A DNA stretch of 64,000 bases from the NCBI GenBank assembly GCA_015183035.1, contig JACZZP010000011.1, forward strand, positions 1-64,000, given 5' to 3'. Shown here piece after piece: positions 23,034 to 35,827 of this stretch (position 1 is the stretch's first letter; every line of letters starts with the position of its first letter). The translations under genes and the position numbers were made by a program. The notes beneath the pieces were generated by a model. The model made no database searches. It had not been told where the DNA came from and saw only the letters and a list, made by a program, of their open reading frames with translations. Origin of the DNA: Meloidogyne chitwoodi. Lineage: Eukaryota > Nematoda > Chromadorea > Rhabditida > Meloidogynidae.

Positions 23034-25351
23034 TTATTCACGACGCCGTCCTCCCCCAGTAATCATAGCAATACGCCAAAATATATTCAAAATGTTCATA
23101 TAGATAGAGAGTTGACTTAAATAATATAAAAATACTTATATTTAATTCGATATTTTTTTTAACTATTCTTTAAAACAAAAAATCCAAACTAATATTTTGC
23201 AAACTTTAATACTTACGCATTAATCGGGTCATATTTTCGAACTAATCCATTATTGAACCGAGTTGGACCAACTCGGTCAACAAGTGGATAACTTTGTGCC
23301 ATTTTAATTACTCGTTGAGTATCATACAAAAGAAAGGCCGAAAATAGAATTAATCCACCATAAATGACAATAGAAGCAAGTCCTGAAAGAAAAAAGTATT
23401 CAATAATTTATGAAAAGTATAAATGAAAAGAAACCAGCTCCAATGGCAGTGTTTGGCGGAAAAGCAAATGATCCTAGGGATGCGACGATTACAACACCCA
23501 AACCCATTGCCAAAGGGCCAGCTATGTTCAAAAATCTCTCAGAAGGTGCACATACTGCTGTAACGGAAAGACCTGAAATGCTTTTATTTAAAGTAAGTCG
23601 TATCTATTTGAAATGGAAAAGTAATTCATCTTGCTTTTCCCTTTATGAAATATTGAGAGTTAATAATATTTGTGTTTAAATTCAAAATTTCAAAAAAACC
23701 TCCGACAATAGCAGCAGTATACATAGCTGCGCGCATTAAGGCAGGACCTCCAAGGTAACATAACGGTGCAATTACTGCCCCCAAAATAGCACAATGCGTT
23801 GCCCATGCCTATATTAAAATAAGGAAATTAACTTAAGATTTTTAATCAATACTAAATGCTTGGGCAATGTGTTAGTGTAGTCAATTTTCTGCACAATCAA
23901 TACAGAAGCAACAATTGCAACCATAGAGCCTAACCAAACCTATAAAAATAAATTACATATGGGGTCGCTTTAGTATATAGGACCCGAGCTCGGATCATGT
24001 AACACATATCATTCGATTCATCTTGAAGAGCTGAGCACTAATACATAAGTTTTATTTCTAGGAAAAATTTTTGAGCCGAGTTACAGGTCCCCGAAAATTG
24101 AAAAACCATAGGGGGAGTAAGCTCATTTTTGGGGTGAAAAATTCGAATATGAGTATGAAAGCTCATTCGAAAGTACTCTTCGAGACCTATCGAATGAAAC
24201 CAAAATCAGTTTGATTGAACGATTATAAACAAAGATATGAAGGATCGAAGTTTGATGGAAACACGCCAAACTTGGACCTATAGGGAGTGTTTTATGACTT
24301 CTTCGTGTGGGAGCCCATCTCTCGTTGTCTTTTGGTACATGCGTTATTCTACGGCGCAAATTATATCAAAATAATTAATTCAGTGAAAATAATTTAAGTG
24401 CAGCCGCGGTAATCACTTTGAAGAGCTTACCCCCCCCCCCCCTCTAAGGTTTTTCGATTTTCGGGGCCCTGTAACTCGGCTCAAACATTTATCCTAGAAA
24501 TAAAACTTATGTATTATTGCTCAGCTCTTCGAGAGGAATCGAATGATATGAGCTACATGATCCGAGCTCGGGTCTCATATACTAAAGAACAGCCTTACAT
24601 ATCGTAAAAGTTATAGTAAAAAAACTTTTAGTGATGGACTACTAGTCATAGCCAGAATTGTGGGACTACGTGCAGCTGCGATTCCAGCCCCTGTAGTTAG
24701 AGCCAAACTACAGAACAAATAGGAGTAAGTTGTGTGTAAACGTTCACGTACATAATCAGGCCAAAGACTATAAAAATACAAATATATTAAAAAATGTAAT
24801 GGGAAAGCAAAAAATAATCAACAAAAAAACTTACACAGAACTTGCAACTGCACTCTCAGCATTCATTGTTAGGCCATAATAGCAAAGCATTCCAATGCAA
24901 ACAACAGATGCACCAGCTACAGCATAAGTTCCATAGATGAATGCTTTAAATTAAAAAATAGAGCAGACATTTAAAATAGATAATTCCTTGCATTATCAAA
25001 AAACAAACAAAAATATATTAAGAAACCAAACTATTGTTATTGAAAATTACGTTTTCCAGTTGTTGGACCAAGGAGACGTTCACGGAGTGATGGAACAGCC
25101 TGGCGCGCAGTGAAAGCCTCTTTGAACGTTGAAGTCTAAGATAGGAAAGTAATTTTAATTATTGACATAGATTTCTAAAGAAATATAACTTATTTTAAGT
25201 TAATAAATCGGTATGAAAAACTAACAAATTGAGCGAAGGGAGAACCAGATCCACCTCTTCGGAAAGCAGAACGTGCATTTTGAAACGATGATAAGGTAAA
25301 CTGGCGAATCGATTGAAGATTAGATGGCTGAATTAGCAAGCGCGAAAGCAT
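23034..25351 (-). CDS. GHITM: GHITM/MICS1, mitochondrial Bax inhibitor-1 family protein
   Basis: The start at 25351 gives MLSRLLIQPSNLQSIRQFTL, an Arg/Ser-rich mitochondrial presequence. This is followed by RRGGSGSPFAQF, FKEAFTARQA and at least seven hydrophobic segments of the BI-1/TMBIM fold (IYGTYAVAGASVVCIG, WLGSMVAIVASVLIV, CAILGAVIAPLCYLGGPAL, then AAIVGGLSVTAVCAPSE, GLGVVIVASLGSFAFPPN and GLILFSAFLLYDTQ). The LLYDTQ / YPLVDRV / NASLSIYMNILNIFWR end is diagnostic of the family's pH-sensor helix. It terminates GGGRRRE at 23034. GHITM keeps cristae shape and cytochrome c in place and has been reported as a Ca2+/H+ exchanger of the inner membrane. One intron holds a 634-bp inverted-repeat element (23961-24594). 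Confidence 0.93.
23961..24594. mobile_element. Non-autonomous hAT-like inverted-repeat element in a GHITM intron
   Basis: Arms of about 160 bp are inverted copies: the left has TTTAGTATAT(A)GGACCCGAGCTCGGATCATG and the right has its complement near 24545-24590. The 8 bp TTACATAT flanks both sides (23953-23960 and 24595-24602), a perfect target-site duplication. No transposase frame is present. The interior contains TCATTCGAAAGTACTCTTCG, GACCTATCGAATGAAACC and GGACCTATAGGGAGTGTTTT, shared with the elements at 5.0 and 33.9 kb. A run of 14 C residues sits at 24431-24444. Confidence 0.88.
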
Positions 25352-25639
25352 TGTATTATGAGTCTAAATTGGTTGTAGTTTTTAGCAAATGCTATAAACT
25401 TCTAAAAATAAAAAATGAGTCGACATAAATACTGCATCGAATTTATTTTACGTGCCCAGACGTTTTAGTGCCAAAATTTTTTTAAAGTGGAGGTAGTTTC
25501 TTTGTTAAACTAAACAAGGATTGGTATACATATTATAAAAATAAAGAATGAAGAATTACAAAGAAAGAAAAAAATTTAAAAATATTTAGTTTCTAAATGG
25601 ACGAGAGAAAATTTAAATAAGCTTTTATATTAAATCTTT

Positions 25640-25682
25640 GCACCTAATCGGCCGGCGCCTAGTCAGTCGCGCCTAGTCGGGC
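25640..25682. promoter_or_regulatory. Triple GC-rich motif in the GHITM/PRPSAP divergent promoter
   Basis: Three near-identical 10-bp cores occur at 14-15-bp spacing: GCACCTAATC (25640), GCGCCTAGTC (25655) and GCGCCTAGTC (25669). They stand out in AT-rich sequence and lie 289 bp from the GHITM start and 85 bp from the PRPSAP start. The spacing puts the copies on nearly one face (about 1.4 helical turns), as for clustered factor sites, but the factor is unknown. The rest of 25352-25766 shows nothing else. Confidence 0.4.
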
Positions 25683-25766
25683 TATACTCCTCTAGATATG
25701 TATCATGTTTGAGGCAATAATTCTTAAAATTAATTTTTGTTGTTTACTCTAAGACAGCTTGAATAT

Positions 25767-27643
25767 ATGGCAAAAACTGATGCTAATAATACCGGGATGG
25801 TTCTGTTGACAGGAAATTCGCATCCTGAATTAGCTGAACTGATGGCAGAGTAAAAATTTTTATTTAAAGAAAATAACTTATGTATGTATTACAGAAAACT
25901 TGGTATTTCTCTATGTGATGCAACAGTGATAAATAAGGCTAATAAAGGTTTTAAAAATATTTATCTCTGTGATAAAGCGCGATAATTCAGAAACAGCTGT
26001 TGACATAAGACAAAGTGTTCGAGGAAAACATGTATTTATTCTCCAAACTGCCAATAAGTAGCTTATTTGTTAAATAATTCATAAAAATGTTTAGAAATGT
26101 TAACAACAATGTTATGGAAATGCTTATTTTAATCTATGCTTGCAAGACATCAATGGCGAAGTAAGAAAATTTTGATTAATTTTCTGTTACTTTATCATGG
26201 CGATTTTTGTTTCATAAGCATAGAAAATATGAAACTGTTTTAAGAGGGTGATCTTTAAGTTTGTAAGCTTTTTACTTTACATAGTATTTTTCAGAACAAT
26301 TACTGTAGTTTTACCGTACATGCCTTATAGCAAGCAATGTAGAATGTTTAGACGTTCCTCTGTACCGATGAAACTCGTTGCTGATATGGTAGCCGATTTT
26401 TTAAATGTTTTTTAAGTATTATTTTTCAGATATGTAAAGCCGGTATAATTTAATATAATAATGAAAATTACGTTTTTTGTATTTGTAAATATCTACCATT
26501 AAATAGGTGCTTCTCGTGTTGTCTCATTAGACTTATATCGTAAAGAGATACAAGGTTTCTTCGCAATACCAGTTGACAATTTGCGTGCTTCTCCATTCCT
26601 CTTGCATTACATAATTGGGAATGTCGGTGCTTTCTTAAGTTTATCATAATTATTTTATTACGTGTATAAAAAATTAACTTATTTTAAATCTTACCTAATT
26701 TAGATACCAGAATATAAGGATGCAGTTATAGTGGCGAAAAATCCGGGAGTGATGAATAAAGCGACCTCTTTTGCTGATCGACTAAAACTCGGTTTGTTCA
26801 ACATTTTTTATCAGTTTTCGAGAAATTTTTTTATAAACTTTCAAAAATGACGTAGGGATGATTAGGATGAGTAGATTGTAACCGCATAAAAAATTTTCAT
26901 TAAAATTTATCTGAAATAATAAAGGAGGCATATTTAATTTATAATATTTTAGGAATAGCCGTGATACATGGAGAGCAAAAAGTTGAAGAAGAGAGTGGAA
27001 GAGAAGATGGCCGCCAAAGCCCCCCAACAGCATCGCTCGGAGTCTCTTATGAATTCTTTCCTCGTATTATATATATATTACTTACAATTAGAATTTTCTT
27101 TTTAAGCTAATGTTCCAAAGGATAAACCTCCACTTACAGTTGTTGGTGATGTTAGCAATAAAATCGCTATAATTGTGGATGACATTATTGATGATGCTCA
27201 TCCGTTTGTTGCTGTTGCAGAGGTTTTCCACTATTTTATTTTTATAAAACTCATAAATGATCCGAAATCTCTCAAATTCTCAATAATTCTTTACATTAAA
27301 TTGATTTTATTGAATTATTTACTTTATAAGGTTCTGAAAGCACGTGGAGCCAAAAAAATTTACGTAGTGGCTACACACGGTTTACTCTCACTTGATGCAC
27401 CTGGTCTACTAGAAGCTTCACCAATTGATGAGGTAATAAAAGATAATCATGTCAGTAGTTAATAATCGCACTTCTCATCCCTAGATAATTGTAACAAACA
27501 CAGTACCACACGAGATTCAAAAGCAGCGTTGCCATAAAATCAAAACAGTAGATATTTCACTGTTACTTTGCGAAGCTATTCGTCGCATCTACAATAATGA
27601 ATCTATGGCTCCGTTGTTCAAGGACCTCACAATTGATGACTGA
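25767..27643 (+). CDS. PRPSAP: Phosphoribosyl pyrophosphate synthase-associated protein (PRPSAP)
   Basis: The ATG at 25767 begins [20 protein letters not shown]. Family blocks are [59 protein letters not shown] and [19 protein letters not shown]. The associated-protein-specific insert is also present ([19 protein letters not shown], about 26960-27030), followed by [45 protein letters not shown] and VTNTVPHE. It ends FKDLTIDD. The insert separates PRPSAP from catalytic PRPS. These proteins join PRPP synthetase complexes as non-catalytic subunits. The intron at 27065-27107 is only 43 bp. The position of the catalytic histidine flap (KDKVGE in PRPS) is replaced, as in PRPSAP. Confidence 0.92.
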
Positions 27644-28004
27644 ATATTATTTTTATGTGTTTTGATGTTTTTCTTATTCTAGTAAAAATTCCCGTCCTCG
27701 GTTTTAGATAATTTTTGGATTCCTAGTTTAGACATATTTGTATTCTCTACCACTGTACATTACCAATTGTCTATGTTTGGGCGATTGAGATCTATGAAGT
27801 ATAGGAATTTATTTTATAAAATGGTTTCTTTTTCCTGTTTTCTTTTATATATTCTCTTTAGGAGGAGAATGTGTAAAAGAGGCACATACCTGAACTAGCT
27901 ATATTTTCCACTTCAAACCAAATATTAAAAATAACCATAAACAACAGTGCTTTTTATGTTCCGCAATTAATAACAGCAACAAAGGAATACAGATGAAACA
28001 TCGT
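27644..28004. other. Convergent 3' intergenic region
   Basis: PRPSAP (+) and ribosomal protein S15A (-) converge here. The sequence holds AATAAA-like signals expected for both 3' ends. No other feature is seen. Confidence 0.45.
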
Positions 28005-28632
<628 letters not shown>

Positions 28633-28847
28633 TTATTATAATCAATCTAAAATAATTTAATAATTACATATTCGGTAATAATAATTAAGTTAGATACGAT
28701 TATGTACGGCTGTGAAAAAAAGCTTGACATTAATTATACGAATCAGTTTAATTTTATCGGAAATAACATATATCAATAAATATAGAATAAGCACAAAAGG
28801 CTAGTTGTCTGAAGTCTCTCCTTGTTAACCACTCTATTTCAATTCAC

Positions 28848-28945
28848 TTTGAGTACAATTGGTAAAGGTCGTTTTATAGTATCCGGTTCAAGTGCAGCCA
28901 AAAAGGGACGTTTCACATCAGAAACATAAAGTTTTTGTTTTTCCT
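28848..28945 (-). other. Unassigned coding-like fragment
   Basis: The minus strand after an acceptor-like AAATAG reads EKQKLYVSDVKRPFLAALEP, then DTIKRPLPIVLKVN and a stop at about 28848. The composition looks protein-like, but I find no compatible upstream exon: the adjacent sequence (28966-29130) is a decayed GHITM copy in the other orientation. It may be chance or a relic. The remainder of 28624-29428 shows no gene. Confidence 0.2.
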
Positions 28946-28965
28946 ATTTTATGTTGTTCTATTTA

Positions 28966-29130
28966 TTTTTTATAAAGTTTATAGCATTTTACTAAAAATT
29001 ATATCCATCATAAAATGCTTTCGCGACTGCTAAATCAGTCATCTAATCTTCAATCGTTCGTCAGTTGATATTGTCATCATTTAAGGATGCGCGTGTTCTG
29101 CTTTCCGCAAAGGTGAATTCGAAGCGGTCA
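28966..29130 (+). pseudogene. Decayed inverted copy of GHITM 5' leader and exon 1
   Basis: The plus strand reads AGTTTATAGCATTTTACTAA, then ATGCTTTCGCGACTGCTAAA and TCATCTAATCTTCAATCG. This matches the GHITM leader and first exon (minus strand, 25400-25250) with scattered substitutions and small deletions. The first 16 codons read MLSRLLNQSSNLQSFV, then a stop follows. Downstream similarity continues through TTCTGCTTTCCG, shifted in frame. It ends inside the exon without the intron, and about 3.6 kb of sequence with PRPSAP and rps-22 lies between it and the parent gene. It is a non-functional partial duplicate. Confidence 0.8.
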
Positions 29131-29428
29131 AAAAGTATACATAATTTTATGCAAATACAGAATGATTTCAAAAAAATAGTAAGTTGGATTAAAAGCAAAA
29201 ATGGAATTCTCCCTAAATAATCATTCTTCTTTGAGAATTTGTTATTAATTTCTCAAAGATGTAATGAAAATCTATTTACAATTTTTGCTATATACATCCA
29301 GCTTGATGATTAAATGGAAATTATAATATATAGGGCAACTTACTGGCATAACACAATACATGAAAATTAATCACAATGCTGATATAAATATATGTATCTA
29401 ACTTAACCACACCTTCTATAAGTCATTT

Positions 29429-32400
29429 TTATTTTAATCTTTGTGTTATTGAAGCCAATGCAATTGCAAATGCTTGAATTGCAGAAAAGGGCTCACGAAA
29501 GTCGAGGGTGTAGGCGCCATTTTCGATTCTCCCAAATTGGAGCACCTGCCGGTTCTGATACTCGATTTGAAAATTTTTTGCAGATTCTTGAGTGACTCGA
29601 CCGTTAAAATCCAGCTAAAATAACATAGTAGTAGTAAATTTTTCATACTTAATGTTAGTTATTTAAAAAGAAAAATGTTATAAAGGCCATTAACTACGTA
29701 AATTAATTTGTAATAGATAAAAACTCGAAAAGTTAATCTAATTTTAACATTTTTCTTCTATAGTCTGAAAGTAAGATATTGAAAAAACAAACTTGGTAAA
29801 CTTGCGACTGTTCATTCCAAAAAGGTCTTTTATTGGTCATAACGAGCATTTTTTGTCCTGATGATGCACTAGACATTTCTGGTCGTTCATTGTAGATCAT
29901 CTTATCTATATGTGTTGTATTTGTCCTATCTAGCTTACATGAGTGTTTTTGTGAAGTTGGCTTTCTAGTGCGACAAGATTGATCGTTAACATTGAAAGAT
30001 GGTTTAAATGGCAGTCCAGTTGTCAACTAGTTTATAATTTATACATAGAATATTTATTATATAACAAAACATACATGTCCACTTTGCTCAGGCATATCTG
30101 AGCCAATCACATCCAAATGTTCTCCCTCTTCATCCTCCTCTCCTAGAACAATTTTGATATGCTGAAAAAAAATGAAGATGTTTTTTAAACCAAAAATAGA
30201 TATATAATTATAATTATTTGAATAACCTGAATTCGCTGTCTTAAATCACCACTGATTTCGTTTAATAGATCATTGATACGAATTAACTAAAAACATAATA
30301 AATTTCATTATTTTTATCAAAATAAAATAACTAGACTCGCCTCTTCGAACTGAGATAAGGTTCGTGCAATGCCACGCATTTTCTCTCTTAGGACTGAAAC
30401 ATTTTTTTGGCGATCTCCCAACTGAGAATGCATACGAGGATTTAATCGAGAAGTTCCAGATACCGAACAACTGCTTGAAGGTGATGTTTGACAATTAAAA
30501 TCCTGCATAATCTCATGCATCTCATATTTTGAACTAGATCGCTGACAAACATTTGATTGCCCTATAGAATGAATTGCGGACGAATGGTGACGTGTGGATG
30601 AAAGCTCAGAAGCCAAACGAGAAAGCTGTAATTGGATAAATCCACAGCTTAATTTTTCACTGGTCTAAAATTAAGAAACAACCTTATCTACAACTGCTCG
30701 TATGTCATTCAGTTGATGAGTGATTCGGTTACTATTTTTACACTCTTGGTGTTGATTCAGTTGTTGGGATTCAAATTTATTCAGATTAGATTCCAACAAA
30801 AGTTGTGTACAAGCCTCAGAACACGAATTATTCAACTGGGAAGTAGATGTATTTGAGAAAAAATTCTGATTGTGAGAGTGAGGAGGGCTTCGGACAGCCA
30901 ATCGATCCTCAGGAGAAATAGGTTGTAGATCATCGTCGTCAATGAACTGTTATATGCAAAATTAATAGGAATGTATCAACGATAATTATATCTATATATA
31001 GTAGGGGAAATAGGAGCCTGACTAACTTCAACATTGATCCGCTTCCCAATATTAAAACTAACCCCACAATTAATTACCCATTCAATTTCAAACTTTTCCT
31101 ATCTAAAAATTTTTCAAGGTTCATTCTTACCTCAAACTCCTTCAGTCGTACTTGCCAACCGTCTAATTCAGCACCAGAAGCAGGTGAACTTTGAGGTCTA
31201 TCATTTGATGATTGGTTATCTTGCACAGAATTTTTTGGTTCAGGAGTATGACTTGTAGAGGTAGATGGTCTCTGGTTTTTACATCTAATAGACTGCTTCA
31301 ACGTTATTTTTGCCGCTACTGAAAGCTTTCGTTCCTTAACACCAAAAATGGAAACTGTAGAGGCCAATGGCGTTGCTGTTTCCTTGATCAAAGGTGCCAC
31401 AGGTACTTTTGAGGTTTTTGGACTATTTTCAAATAACATCGACCTTGGTGTTTGTTGACAAGTATTCAGAACAGACAACGACTGGGATCGTTCTAATTCA
31501 TTAGCAAATTGCTTCATTTTCTGTAGATGTTTTTTGAAAAAAGAAAAGTTTTATCTTTACAACTAACCATGATATATGCATTTACTGCCTGTCGAAGTCC
31601 ATCAAATTCTGATATCACATTTTCATATAATTCACGCTCACTATTCATCAGGCCATCCCCTTCTATATGTTCACCTACGACTTCACATTGGTTATCTAAG
31701 CATCCGTCTAAAGCTTCAAAAAATTGGCTGTCTTTCTGCAATCCTTTAGTTTCTCGTCTCCTACCCAGCTTTTCTTTGGTATTGTTGTTCAATACGGTTA
31801 TTTGTTCCACCATCAATTCCTCTTTGTTATGACCAAAGACTGCTGAAAATAACATTCTGTCTTCTTCACTTAATTCGTCATCAGTTGTTGCTTTACGAGT
31901 CTTCCATCTACTTTCCGGACGAACTTCAAGTGGAGCTAAAAGAAAAACATGGCTTAATCATCAATTTTAAAACCTCGAGTAGCAGATTCACAGCGTCGAC
32001 GTTCAAATTTTTCGCGTTGCGTTTTAATGAAATTTTTCGGATTGCTGGTAGTTAGGTTCAAGTCACACAAATTTATAGTCATTTGTCGAGGTTGTAAATG
32101 CAATACAGAGCTAAATATATTTGTAGATAAATAAAAAAAATTCACAATAAATTTAATTTTGAAAATCTTTATTTTCAACTTTTTTCAATTAAAAAATGCT
32201 TTAAACTCGTTTTGTCCAAGGATAAAAAGTAAAAGGATAAAAACAAACGTTTTGTAAAACACTTGAGCTAAATGTATTGGTAGATTGGTACCAGCAGCTG
32301 CATTAATTTTAAACTTTGTGCACCAAACATTCGAGTTAACCTAAATTTAAAGTTGTCAAGCTTATAGAAAATAATATCATACATGTACAAGGGTTGGAGG

Positions 32401-35400
32401 CGCCTTTCTCACAGCAGACAAAGAAGTCGTAAAATGTTGTGGAGTTATTCGACGATTTACAAAACGTCGAAGTTGACGCTTACTACGCCGCCAAACTGAG
32501 TTACGATGCCCACTTTCGCGACGGAAGACATCCTGTCCAACGTCCTCTGCGTAATAAATAGGGTTCGGATTTGTATTGCTAAAACACAAATAGGCGCATT
32601 ACATATCGCTTACAGGCAAAATATGAACAGGAACTCCAAAAATAGAATAATGCTTTAAAGAAAAAATGTTTTTTGATACATCTCTTCATAGCATTTCCCG
32701 AAAAGATGCTGTTACATACAAATCCGAACTCCATGAACAAAATTATCTGAAGTATCAAAATAACTAACCAACTTGAGCCGATGGTCCACCAACCAATAAA
32801 TTATGATGTTGTAACCTTAATTCTTCAAGCTGAGCTTCATGATTGTTAAAAACTGTCTCTCTACATTTGGCTAAGCTGTTAATGTAAGAATTAAATTTAT
32901 GTTAAAGGAAAATAAAAAGTTGTATTTTTGGGTTGTTATCCAAAGTTATACTCACCCTTAAGCTATAATTATTACTTAAATTAGTGTCCGACAATAAACG
33001 ATAAAAAATAAAAATTACATATGCGGCGGAAAAGAAATGACAAATTGAGGAATTATTCTATTTGTTTGACGTCCAAGTAAAATGGGCACAAATCCACCCA
33101 TATGCTAGAATTTAAATTTATTTAGAGTATTATAATAATAAAAAACCTCAACACAAAGCATGTACAAATTCTTTTGAGTCACCGGCACTATGGTACAATA
33201 CCAACGCCAAGCACTTGGTTGACAAACAACCTCATAGAGACATTCAATGTTAGGAATTCGGCACTGTAATGTCAGGATTAAGAATAAATTGAACTAGGCT
33301 AAGAAAAATAGTAAGGGAAATTTTAATAATTTTATTAGGCTATTCGTGTATTGACTCAAAATTAACTAATTGAAATTTTTCGAATAGTTAAAATTGTATA
33401 ATCGTATTTTACCAACAAAAGTTTTTTATATTTGAGCCTTTATCTTTAGCTTTTATATATTCAAATTCGAGATTAGTAAAAGACAGACAAATTTTAAACT
33501 ACATAAACTAGGAGATCAATGAAAGCCAAAATGTCAATTACCCGAATAATATGATGATCAAATTGTGAAATCAACACTCGCTCACGGTCGGGTAACGGTA
33601 GATGTGATCCATTCTTAGAGCTCTGCCCCAGTAATTCCCAAATTGAATAAGAAACAAGTTGAGAAAGGGAAGGCACATTTTGAACAATTCTTCCTATCGC
33701 TACTCTACCTTTGGCTGCGGCAATTATCGCTCGATCATTATGTGCCCATGTGAAAGCGGTAAGTGTGCAATTTGGAATAGGCGCCAAGAAAGAGTGAATG
33801 CTCCTCCCATTGTAGTCGAGGATAATAATTCTGAATATTTTTAGTATATTATTTTATAACATAAAAGTCAAAAAAATTCTCCCATAATATAGAAAATTTG
33901 GCACTATATGAAATGAATGCCGGCATCCAATTTTTTCTATATTTTTTAAAAAATGGTTAATTTTTTTTATAATTTGTCTCTCTTTTTTTGATTGTCTTGA
34001 GGCTATAGACGCGAAAGAATTAATTTTTATGCAAAAAAAATAGTAAATTAAAGGCAAATTTTTCTTTTAATTTTTTAAAAAATGCTGATGAAATAGATTC
34101 CCCTCTAGCTCGTGAATTTTGGCGAAAAAGTGCTTCCAGCATATATGAATCAGTTAAATATGTGCTTGTTCCGCATTGCGCCGTAGATTAACGCACGTAC
34201 AAAAAGCCAACCAGAGATGGGCTCCCAAATGAAGAAGTCATAAAACACTCCCAATAGGTCCAAGTTTGACGTGTTTCCAACAAACTTCAATCCTTATAAC
34301 TTTTGTTTAAAAACGTTCAATCAAGACGATTTTGGTCTCATTCGATAGGTCACGAAGAGCTCTTTCGAATGAGCTATCATACTATTTCATCAGCATTTTT
34401 TAAAAAATTAAAAGAAAAATATTGCCTTTAATTTACTATTTTTTTGCATAAAAATCATTCCTTTCGCGTCTATAGCCTCAAGACAAAAATCAAAAAAAGA
34501 GAGACAAATTATAAAAAAAATTAACCATTTTTTAAAAAATATAGAAAAAATTGGATGCCGGCATTCATTTCATATAGAGCCGAAAATTTATTTTTAAATT
34601 TAAAATCAAAACTTAATGGAAATTTGGCTTAGTTTGCTTTTTATAAAAAGCTTTTCAACACAGAAACATAAATAAGCGGATATTATCGGAATGACTTACC
34701 GATTTGGAATGCATACAACTGCTAACATTGTACCGTCACTACTCCACCGCATCAAGATCACTGGATCACTCCCTTGCCAAGAGCTTTCAACTTCGTAAAA
34801 AGTGTTTAAGAAAAGAATCTGATCGGCGCTCTGTATAATTAATTAGTTTTATTGTAGTTCATTCAACAAGTTAACTGAGCAACATGCCAGCGTCCATTTT
34901 CCGTCACCATTTTTATCACAATCTCTAATCGAAGAAAATGCAACACGCTGAACGCCAATTTGAAAAAGATTACGTTCTGTAATTAACGTTCCCTGGTCAT
35001 TCAGTACGTTGATGGAACCGCTATTCATACCCAAAACTAGCTCTGAGTAATTTAAAATCTAAAAATGCATCGGTTAGAAAAAAACCTTGTGAACTCGGTG
35101 CCCACGCGCCACAAAGAATCGAAAAAAGAAAAGTATTCGACCAAACTCTCTGACCAGTGGATGAACCTTTAAAAAAAAGAATGAATGAAAAAATAAATAT
35201 AAAACCGATAAGCACAAAATTATCTTCGTAGCAAATGAGCGCAGAAGCACCGTTTGGGGACCAATCAAAATCCCGAACTTTAAACCCTCTATCGTTGACC
35301 AATTCAACTGTCCATCGTTCTTCATTTGGAGCCCATAGATAGATCACGCCTAAAAAAACAGAGTGTATAAAACTACTAGACAAAAAGAAAAAATGTTTAA

Positions 35401-35827
35401 AAAATCGACTTAAAGGTCTCTAGTAGATTTTATAGCAATTTTAGATTTTAAAATTACACACCATTCACATCACAGGAAAGCAATTTGGTTTGCGCTTTAT
35501 TCCATGAGACCAACGCAATTGAACTCTGATGTCCGCGCAGGTTAAAATTGTACCTATAGAAATTTATATAAATGTTAAAAATTTCTGTAAATTATGAGTA
35601 GATAGAACCGTTTGTAACAGTCATTATCCACTTCTATATCAGTGTAGGTGACACCGACAGATCCAGTTTCACAACCGACGCTTTAAATTAATTTTATATA
35701 AAATTTTAATAAAAATAAACCTTAATAGCCCCCGACTTTCTTTAGCAGCGGGCGCCCAACTAAGACAAGAAATTGATTGCTCAATACTAGCTCCAGGCCA
35801 ATTTCTACTTTCCCAAAAAATCTTCAT
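29429..35827 (-). CDS. TULP4: TULP4-type tubby/WD40 protein (TUSP; C. elegans tub-2 type)
   Basis: From [20 protein letters not shown] at 35827 the N-terminus has WD40 strands: [57 protein letters not shown] and STGQRVWSN. The pre-tubby block [20 protein letters not shown] (33020-33110) follows. The tubby domain is split by a low-complexity Ser/Gln-rich middle: [13 protein letters not shown] and [14 protein letters not shown] (32050-32340), then [17 protein letters not shown], and finally [52 protein letters not shown] at 29429. This split tubby with the [13 protein letters not shown] ending is specific to TULP4, a putative SOCS-box ubiquitin ligase adaptor. I did not locate the SOCS box with confidence. 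One intron contains a 682-bp element. Confidence 0.9.
33900..34581. mobile_element. Non-autonomous hAT-like inverted-repeat element in a TULP4 intron
   Basis: Inverted arms of about 215 bp start GGCACTATATGAAATGAATG on the left, and the right arm is the complement, near-perfect through the run of TTTTTT and the GTCTTGAGGCTATAGACGCG block. Target duplication GAAAATTT is at 33892-33899 and 34582-34589. The interior (34170-34380) holds GAGATGGGCTCCCAAATGAA, AAAACACTCCCAATAGGTCC and TCATTCGATAGGTCACGAAG, the core shared with the 24-kb element, partly in opposite orientation. No transposase frame is present. Confidence 0.88.

Noticed and set aside
28990..29060. Minus-strand frame MTDLAVAKAFYDGYNF as an exon upstream of 28848-28945
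   Set aside because: The sequence is the complement of the decayed GHITM exon copy, and splicing to the downstream block would create a stop at the junction.
31034..31832. Plus-strand frames opposite the middle of TULP4
   Set aside because: They mirror the Ser/Gln-rich low-complexity exons of the minus-strand gene.
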